A DNA stretch of 64,000 bases from WHTI01 sp963826105 (GCA_963826105.1 CAWGWA010000017.1:43807-107806), one strand, 5' to 3'. Shown: positions 8,770 through 18,006, counted from the stretch's first letter. Numbers and translations: made by a program. Notes: generated by a model not told the origin, from the letters alone.

Positions 8770-9215
8770 TGCCTCCGCCCGCTGGCGGTCCGTGTGATGT
8801 CATCGAATCCATCCAGACCCACCGCGGAGAGGAACCCAGCGGCGATGTTCAGGACCGGCAGATCCTCAAGACGGATGGTCACGGTCACGCGATCGCCCTC
8901 GTTCGGGTCGTCGGAAAGGCTCGTCAACGAGATCTCCGCTTCGGGGACGAATCCCGGGAGTACGTCGGCGTTGACCATCGCGGCGACTTCCGCCTCGGTC
9001 GGGTAGGGCGCCGAGTTCGAGCTGCCCTGCCGGATGCTGGCGTAGCGAGCCGCCTCGGAGGCTGCGTGATCGGCCGTGCTCGCGTAGAGAGCGTAGAAGC
9101 CCCCGAACAGAAGTAGTCCTACGAAGAGGATCACGAGCGGCAGGATGATCGCGAATTCGACCGCGGTCGCACCACGCTCGTCGACCAATCCCGGGCCGTT
9201 CCTTCGTGTAGTCAT
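8766..9215 (-). CDS. tadE: TadE-like pseudopilin
   Basis: 149 aa. Contains DERGATAVEFAIILPLVIL near residue 13, the TadE signature with a glycine cleavage point, Glu at +5 and a hydrophobic helix. The external part has no cysteine. It is translated by a one-base overlap with the TadG-like gene upstream and overlaps the next TadE-like gene, which indicates a stoichiometric pair of minor pilins. Confidence 0.86.
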   Translation of the reverse strand: MTTRRNGPGLVDERGATAVEFAIILPLVILFVGLLLFGGFYALYASTADHAASEAARYASIRQGSSNSAPYPTEAEVAAMVNADVLPGFVPEAEISLTSLSDDPNEGDRVTVTIRLEDLPVLNIAAGFLSAVGLDGFDDITRTASGRRQ

Positions 9216-10666
9216 CAGTTCGGCACCAGGCTGGCGCGGAAGCCTCCGGTGGCTCTCGCGAGGCAGCCGATCTCCTCAGTCGTCGGTACCGCGACGGTTC
9301 CGGAGATGCACACCGGCACGAAGTCGAAGAACGGGATGCCGAGGATCTCGGTCAGGTTGCCGAAGTTCAGCTTGGTGGATGGGTTCGTCGGGTCACCAAC
9401 GACGAACGCGTAGACCATGGTTCCGGTCGCCGCAGCTTCCTCGACGATCTCTTGCTGGGTCGGGGGATCACCGGCCCCAGGGCTGAAGATGTCGTCGAGG
9501 TCATCGAGCAGCCGCTTGATCCCGAGCTGACAATCGAAGTCGATCGGCGGGGGCGTCACCGCGGAGACCTGCAGATCGATATCACCCGTGATCCCCGGCA
9601 GCTCGATGGTGATGCCGTCGTCGATACCGAGTGGGATAGTCCCTCCCGGGAGCGCAGGCGGGTTGCCGATCTCGGCCAGTAGGGCGTCGGTTTCATCGCT
9701 CACGGTCGCGACCAGGGAGGACAGCTCGTCCCACGATGCATCGAGGGCGGGGTTGAGGTCGATCGTGGCGCCGTCGAGCTCGACCAGGGTTCCACTGTCG
9801 AACCGGATCTCGTAGTCGCCATCGCCATCCACGTCGATCCCGGAACCTCCGGGCACCTCGACTAGGTAGTCGGGCTCCGCGATCGGAACCACGACGACAT
9901 TCTTGAACCTGCGTCGCGCGGTTGCCGTGCGGGTCTCCTCGGTCTCGCCCGCGGGATCGAGCGGCACACCCTCGAACGTCCTCTGGAGGGAGACCTGCAC
10001 GCCCGGCTTGAGCAACGCGGGCAGTACCGAACCGAGCTGGTGATAGAGGAGGTTGGCGATCTCCTGGCCCTGGATAGCGATCTCGTAGGTTTCCCCCAAC
10101 GTCGGAAGGGGTGTGGGCAAGGGCAGGGGCGGAAGGCTCGGAACGGGAAGAGGGACCGAGAAACCGGGGAGGCCGACCTCGAGCGTCACCTCGGGAACCA
10201 CGGTCACTGGATCGGCGAGGGTCTGGAGGCATGCCCCCAGATCGCCGAGGACTCCCGAGTCGGCCGTATACGTCGCTTCACACTGGGCCGCATCGACATC
10301 GGTGAAGTCGCCCCCGAGGCTCGAATCCTCCAGCAGCGCGATGCGCGCCCGCGCGCACGCCTCGGCCAGGGGATCGGGTCCGCCGAAAGAGGGCAGTTGC
10401 GAGCTGCCCGAAGAGATCGCGTTGAGGTAGGTGCGGATGAACTCTGGATCGCCGAGAGGGATAACGCGCGCTCCTGCAAGCGCACCGACATCGGCCGACC
10501 TCTGAACCTCATCGATCGTCCCGGTGCGAACGTAGGCGGAGAGCGCAGCCACGCTGAGCGGAACCAGAACTCCGACGAGAAGGATCGCGAGGAGGACTGC
10601 CGTCGCCCCCTCTTCTCCCCCATGGAAACCGCGTCGACGAACCATCTGCGAACCCATCCCCCTCAA
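9215..10666 (-). CDS. TadG-like Flp pilus assembly protein
   Basis: 483 aa. Amino end EEGATAVLLAILLVGVLVPL matches the TadG-type prepilin-like segment, followed by the family pattern VQRSADVGALAGAR (about 54-67). The large extracellular part contains a proline-rich stretch (about 171-191) and a DVDGDGDYE sequence (about 278-286) that resembles a calcium-binding loop. TadG-like proteins are minor components linking the pilus to the envelope. First gene after flp, separated from it by a terminator hairpin, so read-through or a second promoter is needed. Confidence 0.8.
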   Translation of the reverse strand: MRGMGSQMVRRRGFHGGEEGATAVLLAILLVGVLVPLSVAALSAYVRTGTIDEVQRSADVGALAGARVIPLGDPEFIRTYLNAISSGSSQLPSFGGPDPLAEACARARIALLEDSSLGGDFTDVDAAQCEATYTADSGVLGDLGACLQTLADPVTVVPEVTLEVGLPGFSVPLPVPSLPPLPLPTPLPTLGETYEIAIQGQEIANLLYHQLGSVLPALLKPGVQVSLQRTFEGVPLDPAGETEETRTATARRRFKNVVVVPIAEPDYLVEVPGGSGIDVDGDGDYEIRFDSGTLVELDGATIDLNPALDASWDELSSLVATVSDETDALLAEIGNPPALPGGTIPLGIDDGITIELPGITGDIDLQVSAVTPPPIDFDCQLGIKRLLDDLDDIFSPGAGDPPTQQEIVEEAAATGTMVYAFVVGDPTNPSTKLNFGNLTEILGIPFFDFVPVCISGTVAVPTTEEIGCLARATGGFRASLVPN

Positions 10667-10691
10667 AGAGCGTCGCCCGCCAGAGCCGCCC

Positions 10692-10728
10692 GAAAAGAAA
10701 CCGGCCCGCAGGGTCTCCCCCGCGGGCC
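10692..10728 (-). terminator. Intrinsic terminator after flp
   Basis: On the minus strand GGCCCGC and GCGGGCC (10722-10728 and 10703-10709) form a 7-bp GC stem around a 12-base loop, followed by GGTTTCTTTT. It lies just downstream of the pilin stop and upstream of the TadG-like gene. Placed here it would give more pilin message than assembly-gene message, as is common in Tad loci. Confidence 0.65.
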
Positions 10729-10745
10729 GTGGTTCTGAGTTCTAC

Positions 10746-10928
10746 CTAGAGCTCGTCGACGATCGACTGGAATCCGCCGGCGATCTCCTCGCCGAGCGTC
10801 GCAACGATGGCGATGATGATCGCGGCGATCAGGGCCACGATGAGGCCGTACTCGACCGCGGTCGCGCCGCGCTCGTCGTTACGGAAACCCGCCAACCAGT
10901 TCTGCATGTCCGCCAGCAGCTGCAGCAC
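10746..10928 (-). CDS. flp: Flp/Fap-type major pilin
   Basis: 60 aa. Contains NDERGATAVEYGLIVALIAA: cleavage after glycine would leave a mature pilin with Glu at +5 and Tyr at +6, the Flp signature, and a single hydrophobic helix. GTG start at 10928 with AAGGGGG five bases upstream. It is the first gene of the Tad operon and has its own promoter. No prepilin peptidase gene (tadV/cpaA) is in the window; it must be elsewhere. Confidence 0.93.
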   Translation of the reverse strand: MLQLLADMQNWLAGFRNDERGATAVEYGLIVALIAAIIIAIVATLGEEIAGGFQSIVDEL

Positions 10929-11011
10929 CGCTACCCCCTTCGATCTTCGGCCCGGGACCCACGCCCCGTGCTCACCGTTCCAGCAGTTCCTTCCAGGTCC
11001 CTTGCAACGAA

Positions 11012-11181
11012 CTACGTAGGTCGGTGTGCTACCTATTGACTATCTCGCGTAGTCCTTTCGGAACCTTTTGTTGGAAGATTGTGAGGGCGCGCTCGCTCAG
11101 TTGTCAACAGGTTTATGCCCCATATGGAAGGAAGTGCCCGAGTAAATCCCTAGAAAAAAATACGTAGTGAAGACTACGTAG
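11012..11181. repeat. Repeated CTACGTAG palindromes upstream of flp
   Basis: The 8-base palindrome CTACGTAG occurs at 11012-11019 and 11174-11181 (the latter extended to ACTACGTAGT, 11173-11182), with TACGTAG at 11161-11167. The stretch is the most AT-rich in its neighbourhood and brackets the flp promoter. The sites may bind a regulator of the Tad operon; no binding protein can be named. Confidence 0.45.
11078..11107 (-). promoter_or_regulatory. Probable housekeeping-type promoter of flp
   Basis: On the minus strand TTGACA (11107-11102) is followed after 18 bases by CACAAT (11083-11078). The -35 is perfect and the -10 fair. It lies about 150 bases upstream of the flp start, in the gap after hemL, which leaves a long untranslated leader containing a CTACGTAG palindrome. 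Confidence 0.5.
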
Positions 11182-11195
11182 TACGGGCTAAGGCC

Positions 11196-12499
11196 TCAGG
11201 GTGTGGCAAAGACCGCGGCGGCCGCGCTCGCGAAGCCGTCGATGTGTTCCTCGGTGTGAGCATCCGAGATGAACAATGCCTCGAAGCGCGACGGAGGCAG
11301 GTAGAAACCGTTGGCCAGCATCCCGCGGAAGAAACGGGCGTAGACATCCGGGTCCGTGCTTTGGGCTGCGGCGTAGTCCTCGATCTCGTCACCGGAAAAG
11401 AAGAACCCTCCCAGGGCCCCGATGGCGGCAGCGACCATGGGCACCTCGGCTCGGTCGGCGGAGTCGACCAGCCCACGGACGAGATCGCGGGCCCGTTCCT
11501 GCAGGCGGCCGTACAGGTTCCCGTCCTCGGCGATCATCTCGAGTGTCGCGATCCCCGCCGCCATCGCCACCGGGTTCCCCGACAGGGTCCCGGCCTGGTA
11601 CACGGGGCCAGTGGGGGCCAGCTGGTCGAGGAGTTCTGCGGACCCTCCAAGCGCCGCGGCCGGAAGTCCTCCCCCACGATCTTGCCCAACAGCACGAGGT
11701 CCGCGGCGATCCCGAAACGTTCCTGAGCGCCTCCCGGACCGAGCCGGAACCCGGTGATCACCTCGTCGAACACCAGGAGCGCGTCCGCCTCGGTCGCGAG
11801 CTTGCGGACCCCTTCGAGAAAGCCGTCGTGAGGAAGGATCAAACCCATGTTTGCCGCTACCGGCTCGATGAGGATCGCGGCGAGATCGTTCCCGGCGGCC
11901 TCGACCGCGGTCTGCAACGCCACCAGGTCGTTGAACGGCACCACGATCGTGTCCGCGGTCGTTGCCTCGGTGACTCCGGGCGTGCCGGGGATCCCCAGGG
12001 TCGCGACGCCGGAACCCGCAGCCACCAGGAGCGAATCGAGGTGGCCGTGGTAGCAGCCGGTGAATTTGATGATCTTGTTGCGTGCGGTGACCGCGCGGGC
12101 GAGGCGGACGCACGTCATGGCGGCCTCGGTTCCCGAGGACACGAACCGCACCTTCTCGATGTTAGGCACCATCCCAACCACGAGTCGCGCGAGGTCGACC
12201 TCGAGTTCGCTCGGGGTCCCGAACGAGGTCCCGTTCCTCGCCGCAGCGATGACCGCCTCGACGATCCGAGGATGGGCATGACCGAACAGCAGGGCGCCCC
12301 ACGATTGGACGAAGTCGATGTAGGTGTTGCCGTCCACGTCGGTGATCTCGGCCCCAGCCGCCTTGCGGACGAAGAACGGCTCCGAGCCGACCGATCCGAA
12401 GGCGCGCACCGGGGAATTGACCCCACCCGGCATCAGGGATGACGCCTCGGCGAACAGATTGCTGCTGGCGTCGGTGATACGCGGATCTAAGCCAGCCAC
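11196..12499 (-). CDS. hemL: Glutamate-1-semialdehyde 2,1-aminomutase (frame interrupted)
   Basis: PLP enzyme that converts glutamate-1-semialdehyde to 5-aminolevulinate, second step after HemA. The amino part reads in one frame to about 11675 (PGGVNSPVRAFG and TEAAMTCVRLARA are family motifs; catalytic Lys in LLGKIVG) and the carboxy part in another (AGTLSGNPVAMAAG). The break is in a run of five G at 11671-11675; adding one G restores KIVGGGLPAAALGG and a protein of 434 aa, normal for the family. A sequencing indel is more likely than decay. GTG start, inside the end of hemB. Confidence 0.9.
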
Positions 12500-13470
12500 T
12501 CAGCCGCCTTGCTCGCGTGGTAGGTCAACACCAGATCAGCGCCGGCCCGGCGGATCGAAGTCAGTACTTCGATCGTCGCGGCGCGCTCGTCGAGGAAGCC
12601 CTTCTCGGCCGCGGCCATCAACATCGAGTACTCGCCCGACACGTTGTAAGCGGCCACCGGATAACCGGTCGCTTCCTTCACCGCGCGAACGACGTCGAGG
12701 TAGCCGATCGCCGGCTTCACCATGAGGGCATCGGCTCCCTCTTCGATATCGGCGAGCGCTTCGCGCACCGCCTCTTCGATGTTGGCGGGATCGGCCTGAT
12801 AAGAACGACGGTCGCCGAAGCGCGGCGCGCCCTCGGCCGCGTCGCGGAACGGACCGTAGAAGACCGAGGCGAACTTGGCGGAGTACGCGAGTATCGGAGC
12901 CATCTCGTGGCCGGCGCTGTCCAGCGCCGCGCGGATCGCTCCCACCTGCCCGTCCATCATCCCGGATGGGGCGATGAGGTCCGCGCCGGCTTCGGCCAGA
13001 GACACCGCGATGCGACCGTAGGCCTCGATCGTCGGATCGTTGTCGACCGCCTCGCCCTTGAGGATCCCGCAGTGACCGTGATCGGTGTACTCGCACAGGC
13101 AGAGGTCGGCGATCACCAGGGCCTCATCGCCGAGTTCGTCCTTGAGCGCCCGGATCCCGCGCTGCGTGATGCCGTCGGAGTTCCATGCCTCGCTTCCGAC
13201 CTCATCTTTGTGGGACGGAACCCCAAACAGGATCACTCCGGCGACGCCCTTGGACGCGAGCGAACGAGCTTCCTTCACCAGCGATTCGATCGTGTGCTGG
13301 AACTGGTTCGGCATGGATGCGATGGCGGCGGGCTCGGCGATGCCCTCCTTGAGGAACATGGGGGCGATCAGGTCCGAGGGAGCCAGCGAGGTCTCGGCGA
13401 AGGCTCGGCGGAGCGCGCCGGAACCCCGAAGACGGCGTAGGCGCTCGGACGGGAAGCCGGACATGCCCAC
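12487..13470 (-). CDS. hemB: Porphobilinogen synthase (5-aminolevulinate dehydratase)
   Basis: 327 aa. Condenses two 5-aminolevulinate molecules to porphobilinogen. Active-site lysines are visible as YSAKFAS (K199) and LMVKPAIGYLD (K252). The cysteines C124, C126 and C134 in ADLCLCEYTDHGHCG indicate the zinc-dependent type. It lies between hemD and hemL in the haem operon. The start may be the second ATG two codons in. Confidence 0.95.
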   Translation of the reverse strand: MGMSGFPSERLRRLRGSGALRRAFAETSLAPSDLIAPMFLKEGIAEPAAIASMPNQFQHTIESLVKEARSLASKGVAGVILFGVPSHKDEVGSEAWNSDGITQRGIRALKDELGDEALVIADLCLCEYTDHGHCGILKGEAVDNDPTIEAYGRIAVSLAEAGADLIAPSGMMDGQVGAIRAALDSAGHEMAPILAYSAKFASVFYGPFRDAAEGAPRFGDRRSYQADPANIEEAVREALADIEEGADALMVKPAIGYLDVVRAVKEATGYPVAAYNVSGEYSMLMAAAEKGFLDERAATIEVLTSIRRAGADLVLTYHASKAAEWLA

Positions 13471-13497
13471 TATGGTGCCACCTCCTGGGGTCGAGCC

Positions 13498-14244
13498 CTA
13501 CTCCGACCGAGCTCCGGCCAGGGCGTCCACGAGGCCTGCCGCGGTGTGCTCCCGGGCGACGATGCCCACGCGAAACCCCTCCGCCTCGGCTCCCCGGGCC
13601 GTCATTGGGCCGATGCAAGCCACCAGGGCGCCCTCGGGGAGCTCTGCCTCCCCCAACACTCGAGCGAACCCGCGCGCGGCGGACGGGCTCATGAGCGTGA
13701 CCACATCGAAATCGCCGGCCTGCACGACCGCGACCGCGGCCGGATCCGGTTCGAGCGGCAGATTGCGATAGACCGGGACCTCTTCGACGACCCATCCGCT
13801 CTCGCGCAGAGCCTCGGGGGTCTCCGGGGGCCCATCCTCGACCCGGGCGATCAGGACAGCCCCCTCCGGTTGGCCCAGCGCAGCCGCCAGCGCGGCTCCC
13901 GTAAACGCGGTGGGGACGAGGTCGACCTCGAGACCGGCGGCCTCGGCATCACGTGCGGTGGACGAACCGACGGCGCCGATCTTCAGAGCCTCGGGAAGAT
14001 CTCGGTCACCGGCACGTTCCACGAACCCGGCGACCGCGTTGCGGCTTGTGAACAGCAGCCAGGTGAATTCCTCGAGACGATCGAGCGCACCATCGAGGGC
14101 GGTCCACGATGACGGCCCGGCGATCTCGAAGACGGGAAGCGGGATGACGGTCGCTCCGCCGTCTATGAGCAGCTCGGTGATCTCGGCCCCGGCGGCGCTC
14201 GGGCTGGTAACCACGACCCGCATCGCGTCGAGCTCCGCACTCAT
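13498..14244 (-). CDS. hemD: Uroporphyrinogen-III synthase
   Basis: 248 aa from the ATG at 14244, which overlaps the hemC stop (ATGA). Cyclises hydroxymethylbilane to uroporphyrinogen III. The sequence shows the two-lobed family pattern: WLLFTSRNAVAGF and VVTLMSPSAARGFA, and a closing GPMTARGAEAEGFRV. Family sequence conservation is low, so assignment leans on operon position. The alternative upstream start at 14457 would give an arginine-rich extension and is rejected. Confidence 0.9.
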   Translation of the reverse strand: MSAELDAMRVVVTSPSAAGAEITELLIDGGATVIPLPVFEIAGPSSWTALDGALDRLEEFTWLLFTSRNAVAGFVERAGDRDLPEALKIGAVGSSTARDAEAAGLEVDLVPTAFTGAALAAALGQPEGAVLIARVEDGPPETPEALRESGWVVEEVPVYRNLPLEPDPAAVAVVQAGDFDVVTLMSPSAARGFARVLGEAELPEGALVACIGPMTARGAEAEGFRVGIVAREHTAAGLVDALAGARSE

Positions 14245-15188
14245 CGGTCCGGCTCTCCCCCGAGCTCTTCGAGGATGTCGTCGCCGCCGCCCGAGATGAT
14301 CGCCTCGGCGAGTTCGATCCCGATGGCGCGAGCGTCGCTCAGGCCCCCGGAGATGCGATCCCTGATGGCGTGGGTTCCACTGGGATGACCGAGGTAGCCG
14401 GTGACCATGAGCCGGTCTCCATCCACCTGCGCGAAACAACCGAGGGGTACCGAACAACCTCCTTCGAGACGCTCGGAGAACGCCCGCTCGACCTCGAGGG
14501 TCGCACGAGCCTCCGGATCATCCAGCGCGTTGAGTATCTCGAGGACCTCCGTATCGCCGGCGCGGGCCTCGATCGCAAGGGCTCCCTGACCAGGTGGAGG
14601 GACCCACCACGTGGGATCCAACGGCGCAGGATCGGCCTCGTCCCACATGCCTAGGCGTGCGATCCCCGCGGCCGCGAGCAGCGCGGCGTCGACCTCTCCG
14701 TCGGCGATCTTCCGGAGACGGGTGTCCAGATTGCCGCGGAACTCGACGCACTCGAGATCGTCACGCGCCTCCGCCAGCAGCGCGCGCCGGCGGATCGACG
14801 AGGTTCCGACCCGAGCGCCGGCGGCCAGGGAGGAGAGGCGATCCATGGCCGAACCGGAGCCGCCCACGATCACGTCCTCACTGCGCTCACGGGGAGGAAC
14901 CGCGGCGATAGTGCACCCCGGTCCGATGGCCGCCGTGAGGTCCTTGGCAGAGTGAACCGCCAGGTGAGCGCGACCTTCCGCGACCTCGCGTTCGACCTCG
15001 GAGGTGAACAATCCTTTGCCACCGATCTCACTGAACGGACGACGGTCCTTGTCGCCGGTCGTCTTCACGGTCCTGACCTCGATCGTCACGTCCGGGTGTG
15101 CGACGGTGATTAGTGCCGAGGTGATCGCGGCCTGTTTCAGGGCCAGCTTGGATCCTCGGGTCGCGAGGACTAGGACCGTCCCGGTCAC
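14241..15188 (-). CDS. hemC: Hydroxymethylbilane synthase (porphobilinogen deaminase)
   Basis: 315 aa. Polymerises four porphobilinogens. LATRGSKLAL begins the protein, RGNLDTRLRK is the substrate-binding region, and C245 in EGGCSVPLG is the cysteine that carries the dipyrromethane cofactor. GTG start overlapping the hemA stop by four bases (GTGA), so it is coupled to hemA. Confidence 0.96.
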   Translation of the reverse strand: MTGTVLVLATRGSKLALKQAAITSALITVAHPDVTIEVRTVKTTGDKDRRPFSEIGGKGLFTSEVEREVAEGRAHLAVHSAKDLTAAIGPGCTIAAVPPRERSEDVIVGGSGSAMDRLSSLAAGARVGTSSIRRRALLAEARDDLECVEFRGNLDTRLRKIADGEVDAALLAAAGIARLGMWDEADPAPLDPTWWVPPPGQGALAIEARAGDTEVLEILNALDDPEARATLEVERAFSERLEGGCSVPLGCFAQVDGDRLMVTGYLGHPSGTHAIRDRISGGLSDARAIGIELAEAIISGGGDDILEELGGEPDR

Positions 15189-16477
15189 TCCGAAGGGTGA
15201 TCGAGGTCGAAGAGCTCGCGCAGCGCAATCAGGTAGGCATCTCGTTGTTCGGGATCGCCGAGCGCCTTGACGTTCTCGAGCGGAGCGTGGATGAAGCGAG
15301 CCAGGATCCGTTGTGTCAGTTGATCGACCGCCGCCTGCTGTTCCGGTCTTAGATCACCGAGCCGCGCGGTTATCTTTTGTAGCTCGTCCTGTCTGATCTC
15401 CTCGCCGCGCTCGACCAGTGCGGTGACCACCGGCGCACTCTCGGTCGATCGTTCCCAGCGAGCGAATGCCTCGAGCTCTTCGGCGATGATCTTCTCGACG
15501 CCGGCAACCTCACTCAAGCGGGTTCCTAGGTTGGAATCGACGACGCCACGGAGGTCCTCGATGTCTCGGAGGACTACGCCCGGAATATCTCCCACTTCCG
15601 GCTCGACATCTCGGGGAACGGCGATGTCGACGATGAACAGTGGCTTGCCGTCGGGGCGATCGTCGAGCGCGGAGCGAACCAACGCCTGATCGATCACCAT
15701 CCCGGGAGCGGTGGTGGACGAGATGATGATGTCGGCGGTTGCGAGGTCCTCGACCAGGCTCTCGAGCGGACGGGGTTCGACTCCGAAGGCCTCGGCCAGG
15801 GCGACGGCGCGCTCCTCCGAACGGTTCACGACCGAGACATCACCGGCCCCCGCGGACTTGAGGGCCTGGACCGCCAGGCGTCCCATCTTTCCGGCCCCGA
15901 CCACAGTGATCCGCTTGCCGGAAAGGGTCCCGTCAGAGAACGCTCGCCGTGCCAGTTCGACTGCGGCCGACGACACCGATACGGGATTGCGGGCGATATC
16001 GGTTTCGGTCCGAGATCGCTTCCCGGCACGCAAGGCGCGCCGGAAGGCACTCCCGAGGACGCGCAACGCGCTGCCCTCCTCGGTCGCGGTTTGGAACGAG
16101 CGCCGAACCTGACCGAGGATCTCGGATTCGCCAACGATCATGGAATCGATACCCGCCGCGACGCGGAACAGATGTCGGACCGCACCCTCGTCGTGATACG
16201 TGTACAGCAGATCGTTGAAGTCCTCGGGTGCGACGTGGCAGAACTCCGAGAGGAAGTTGCGCAGATCCTGTGCGCCACCGTGGAACTTGCTGACCGCGGC
16301 GTAGACCTCTATGCGGTTACAGGTCGAGAGGATCGCACCCTCGGAGACATGCTCGTAGGTACTCAGCTGATGCAGCGCCTTTGGGAGCCGGTCCCCCCCG
16401 ATGGCCAGCTTCTCGAGCAGGGCAACCGGGGCGGTCTTGTGGTTGAGACCCACCACGACCAACGAGGTCGTCGTCAC
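15185..16477 (-). CDS. hemA: Glutamyl-tRNA reductase
   Basis: 430 aa. First enzyme of C5-pathway tetrapyrrole synthesis, reducing glutamyl-tRNA. Nucleophilic C53 lies in STCNRIEVYA; MIVGESEILGQVR is the family signature; an NADPH-binding Rossmann segment appears as VVGAGKMGRLAVQAL. GTG start six bases after the rex stop. The presence of hemA and hemL shows that the organism makes 5-aminolevulinate from glutamate. Confidence 0.96.
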   Translation of the reverse strand: MTTTSLVVVGLNHKTAPVALLEKLAIGGDRLPKALHQLSTYEHVSEGAILSTCNRIEVYAAVSKFHGGAQDLRNFLSEFCHVAPEDFNDLLYTYHDEGAVRHLFRVAAGIDSMIVGESEILGQVRRSFQTATEEGSALRVLGSAFRRALRAGKRSRTETDIARNPVSVSSAAVELARRAFSDGTLSGKRITVVGAGKMGRLAVQALKSAGAGDVSVVNRSEERAVALAEAFGVEPRPLESLVEDLATADIIISSTTAPGMVIDQALVRSALDDRPDGKPLFIVDIAVPRDVEPEVGDIPGVVLRDIEDLRGVVDSNLGTRLSEVAGVEKIIAEELEAFARWERSTESAPVVTALVERGEEIRQDELQKITARLGDLRPEQQAAVDQLTQRILARFIHAPLENVKALGDPEQRDAYLIALRELFDLDHPSE

Positions 16478-16483
16478 GTGCCG

Positions 16484-17155
16484 CTATCCCCCCAACTGAC
16501 GGTTCGCTTCGCGGGCCGAGGCGATCGCCTGGGTCCGCTGCAGGTGGAACGACAGGATCTGGAGTTCGATCGAGAGATCGACCTTGCGAACGTTGACGTC
16601 GGGGGACACGTTCACGACCGCCGGGGCGAAGTTCAGGATGCTCTTGACGCCCGCGTCGACCAGGCGCTCGGCAACCTCCTGCGCATTCTGAGGCGGCGTC
16701 GCCACGATCCCGATCGATATGCCGTCCTCGGTGACGACCTCCTTGAGTTCGTCGAGGTGCTTGACGGTCAGGCCCCCGACCTCCTCGCCGATGACGCCCT
16801 CGTCGACATCGAACAGAGCGGAGATACGGAAGCCGCGCTCCGAAAATCCCTTGTAGGAGGCGAGCGCCCGGCCGAGGTTACCGATACCGACGATCGCCGC
16901 GTGCCAGTCCTGGGTGAGGCCGAGTTCACGGGTGATCTGGAAGAGGAGGTACTCGACGTCGTAGCCGACCCCCCTCGTACCGTAGGAGCCGAGGTAGGAG
17001 AGGTCCTTCCGCACCTTGGCGGCATTGACGCCCGCCATCGTCGCGAGGTCTTCGCTCGACACGGTCATCTCGCCGCCCTCGGCCAGCTCGAGCAGCGCCC
17101 TCAGATAGATCGGCAGTCGGGCAACGGTGGCATCGGGGATCGCACGGTTCGGCAT
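16484..17155 (-). CDS. rex: Redox-sensing transcriptional repressor Rex
   Basis: 223 aa. Winged-helix repressor that leaves DNA when NADH rises. Amino winged helix with recognition region AAKVRKDLSYLGSYGTRG (about 45-62), then a Rossmann fold with GIGNLGRA (90-97) and the carboxy domain-swap helix LSFHLQRTQAIASAREANRQL. First gene of the rex-hemACDBL operon, as in Streptomyces. A matching operator lies 23 bases upstream of its start, so it should repress itself and haem synthesis under oxidised NAD conditions. Confidence 0.96.
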   Translation of the reverse strand: MPNRAIPDATVARLPIYLRALLELAEGGEMTVSSEDLATMAGVNAAKVRKDLSYLGSYGTRGVGYDVEYLLFQITRELGLTQDWHAAIVGIGNLGRALASYKGFSERGFRISALFDVDEGVIGEEVGGLTVKHLDELKEVVTEDGISIGIVATPPQNAQEVAERLVDAGVKSILNFAPAVVNVSPDVNVRKVDLSIELQILSFHLQRTQAIASAREANRQLGG

Positions 17156-17177
17156 AGGGGATGCATCCTAACCGGGC

Positions 17178-17195
17178 TTGTGATTGTTCTCACAA
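17178..17195 (-). promoter_or_regulatory. Rex operator (ROP) in front of rex-hem operon
   Basis: TTGTGATTGTTCTCACAA: a perfect 6-base inverted repeat TTGTGA/TCACAA with 6-base centre, the known actinobacterial Rex operator length and arms (TTGTGAACNNNTTCACAA). It ends 23 bases before the rex start codon, in the expected position for autoregulation. Confidence 0.85.
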
Positions 17196-17277
17196 AGCCG
17201 GAAGGGCCCATCTACCTGCACTTTTGCTTCTTCTCCCCGGCCCACAACAGACCCCTGGTGAATTTGTGCACGCGGGG

Positions 17278-18006
17278 CTAGACGACCGGGAGGAAGTCCA
17301 GGTTGTTCTGCATCCAGATCGCGATGCGAAACATCTGGTCGGTGACGAAGAGGATCCCGACGACGACCAGGAGCCCTCCGCTGACGAGGTTGATCACCCG
17401 CGTGTGGGTCCGGAGGAAGCGCACCGCGCCGGTCAGGCGCGAGACCCCGAGTCCGGCGACGATGAACGGGACGCCGAGCCCGAGCGAGTAGGACGCGAGC
17501 AGCAATGCGCCCTCACCCGCGCCGCCCTGGGAGCTGCTCCCGGCCGCCATCGCGAGTACCGCACCCAGGGTCGCCCCGATGCAGGGCGACCAGCCGAACG
17601 CGAACGCGGCGCCGAGCAGGACGCTGCCGCTTAGTCCCGCCGCCGGCCTCGGGTGGAACCGGGCCTCCCGATAGAGGAACGACAGCTTGGGGACCGCGCC
17701 CATGAACACCAGGCCGAGGACGATGATCATCACCCCAGAGATGCGCGTGAGGAGGGTCTCGTGGTCGCGCAGGAACGATCCGAGTCGCGTTGCGGTGGCG
17801 CCGAGGGCGACGAACACGAGCGTGAACCCGAGCACGAAGGCCACCGCGACCGACCCGGTCTTGACGGCGCGCCGGGCCCCCGTCTCCTCGGCCGCTCCGA
17901 TCCCCGACATGTACGACAGGTAACCGGGCACCAGCGGCAGCACACAGGGAGAGAGGAACGAGACGACTCCGGCGCCGAACGCGATCGCGATGTTCGGGTC
18001 GGCCAT
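17278..18006 (-). CDS. ccdA: Cytochrome c biogenesis thiol transporter CcdA
   Basis: 242 aa, six hydrophobic segments. Passes reducing power across the membrane for cytochrome c maturation. The two active cysteines are C21 in LSPCVLPLVPG and C142 in GWSPCIGATLG, one in each half of the internal repeat. It overlaps the tlpA-like gene by one base and together they supply the haem-ligation cysteines of apocytochromes such as the di-haem cytochrome at the start of the window. Confidence 0.94.
   Translation of the reverse strand: MADPNIAIAFGAGVVSFLSPCVLPLVPGYLSYMSGIGAAEETGARRAVKTGSVAVAFVLGFTLVFVALGATATRLGSFLRDHETLLTRISGVMIIVLGLVFMGAVPKLSFLYREARFHPRPAAGLSGSVLLGAAFAFGWSPCIGATLGAVLAMAAGSSSQGGAGEGALLLASYSLGLGVPFIVAGLGVSRLTGAVRFLRTHTRVINLVSGGLLVVVGILFVTDQMFRIAIWMQNNLDFLPVV

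Noticed and set aside
16091..17281. 396-residue open frame on the plus strand across hemA and rex
   Set aside because: Runs opposite to two unmistakable genes and has no recognisable domain.
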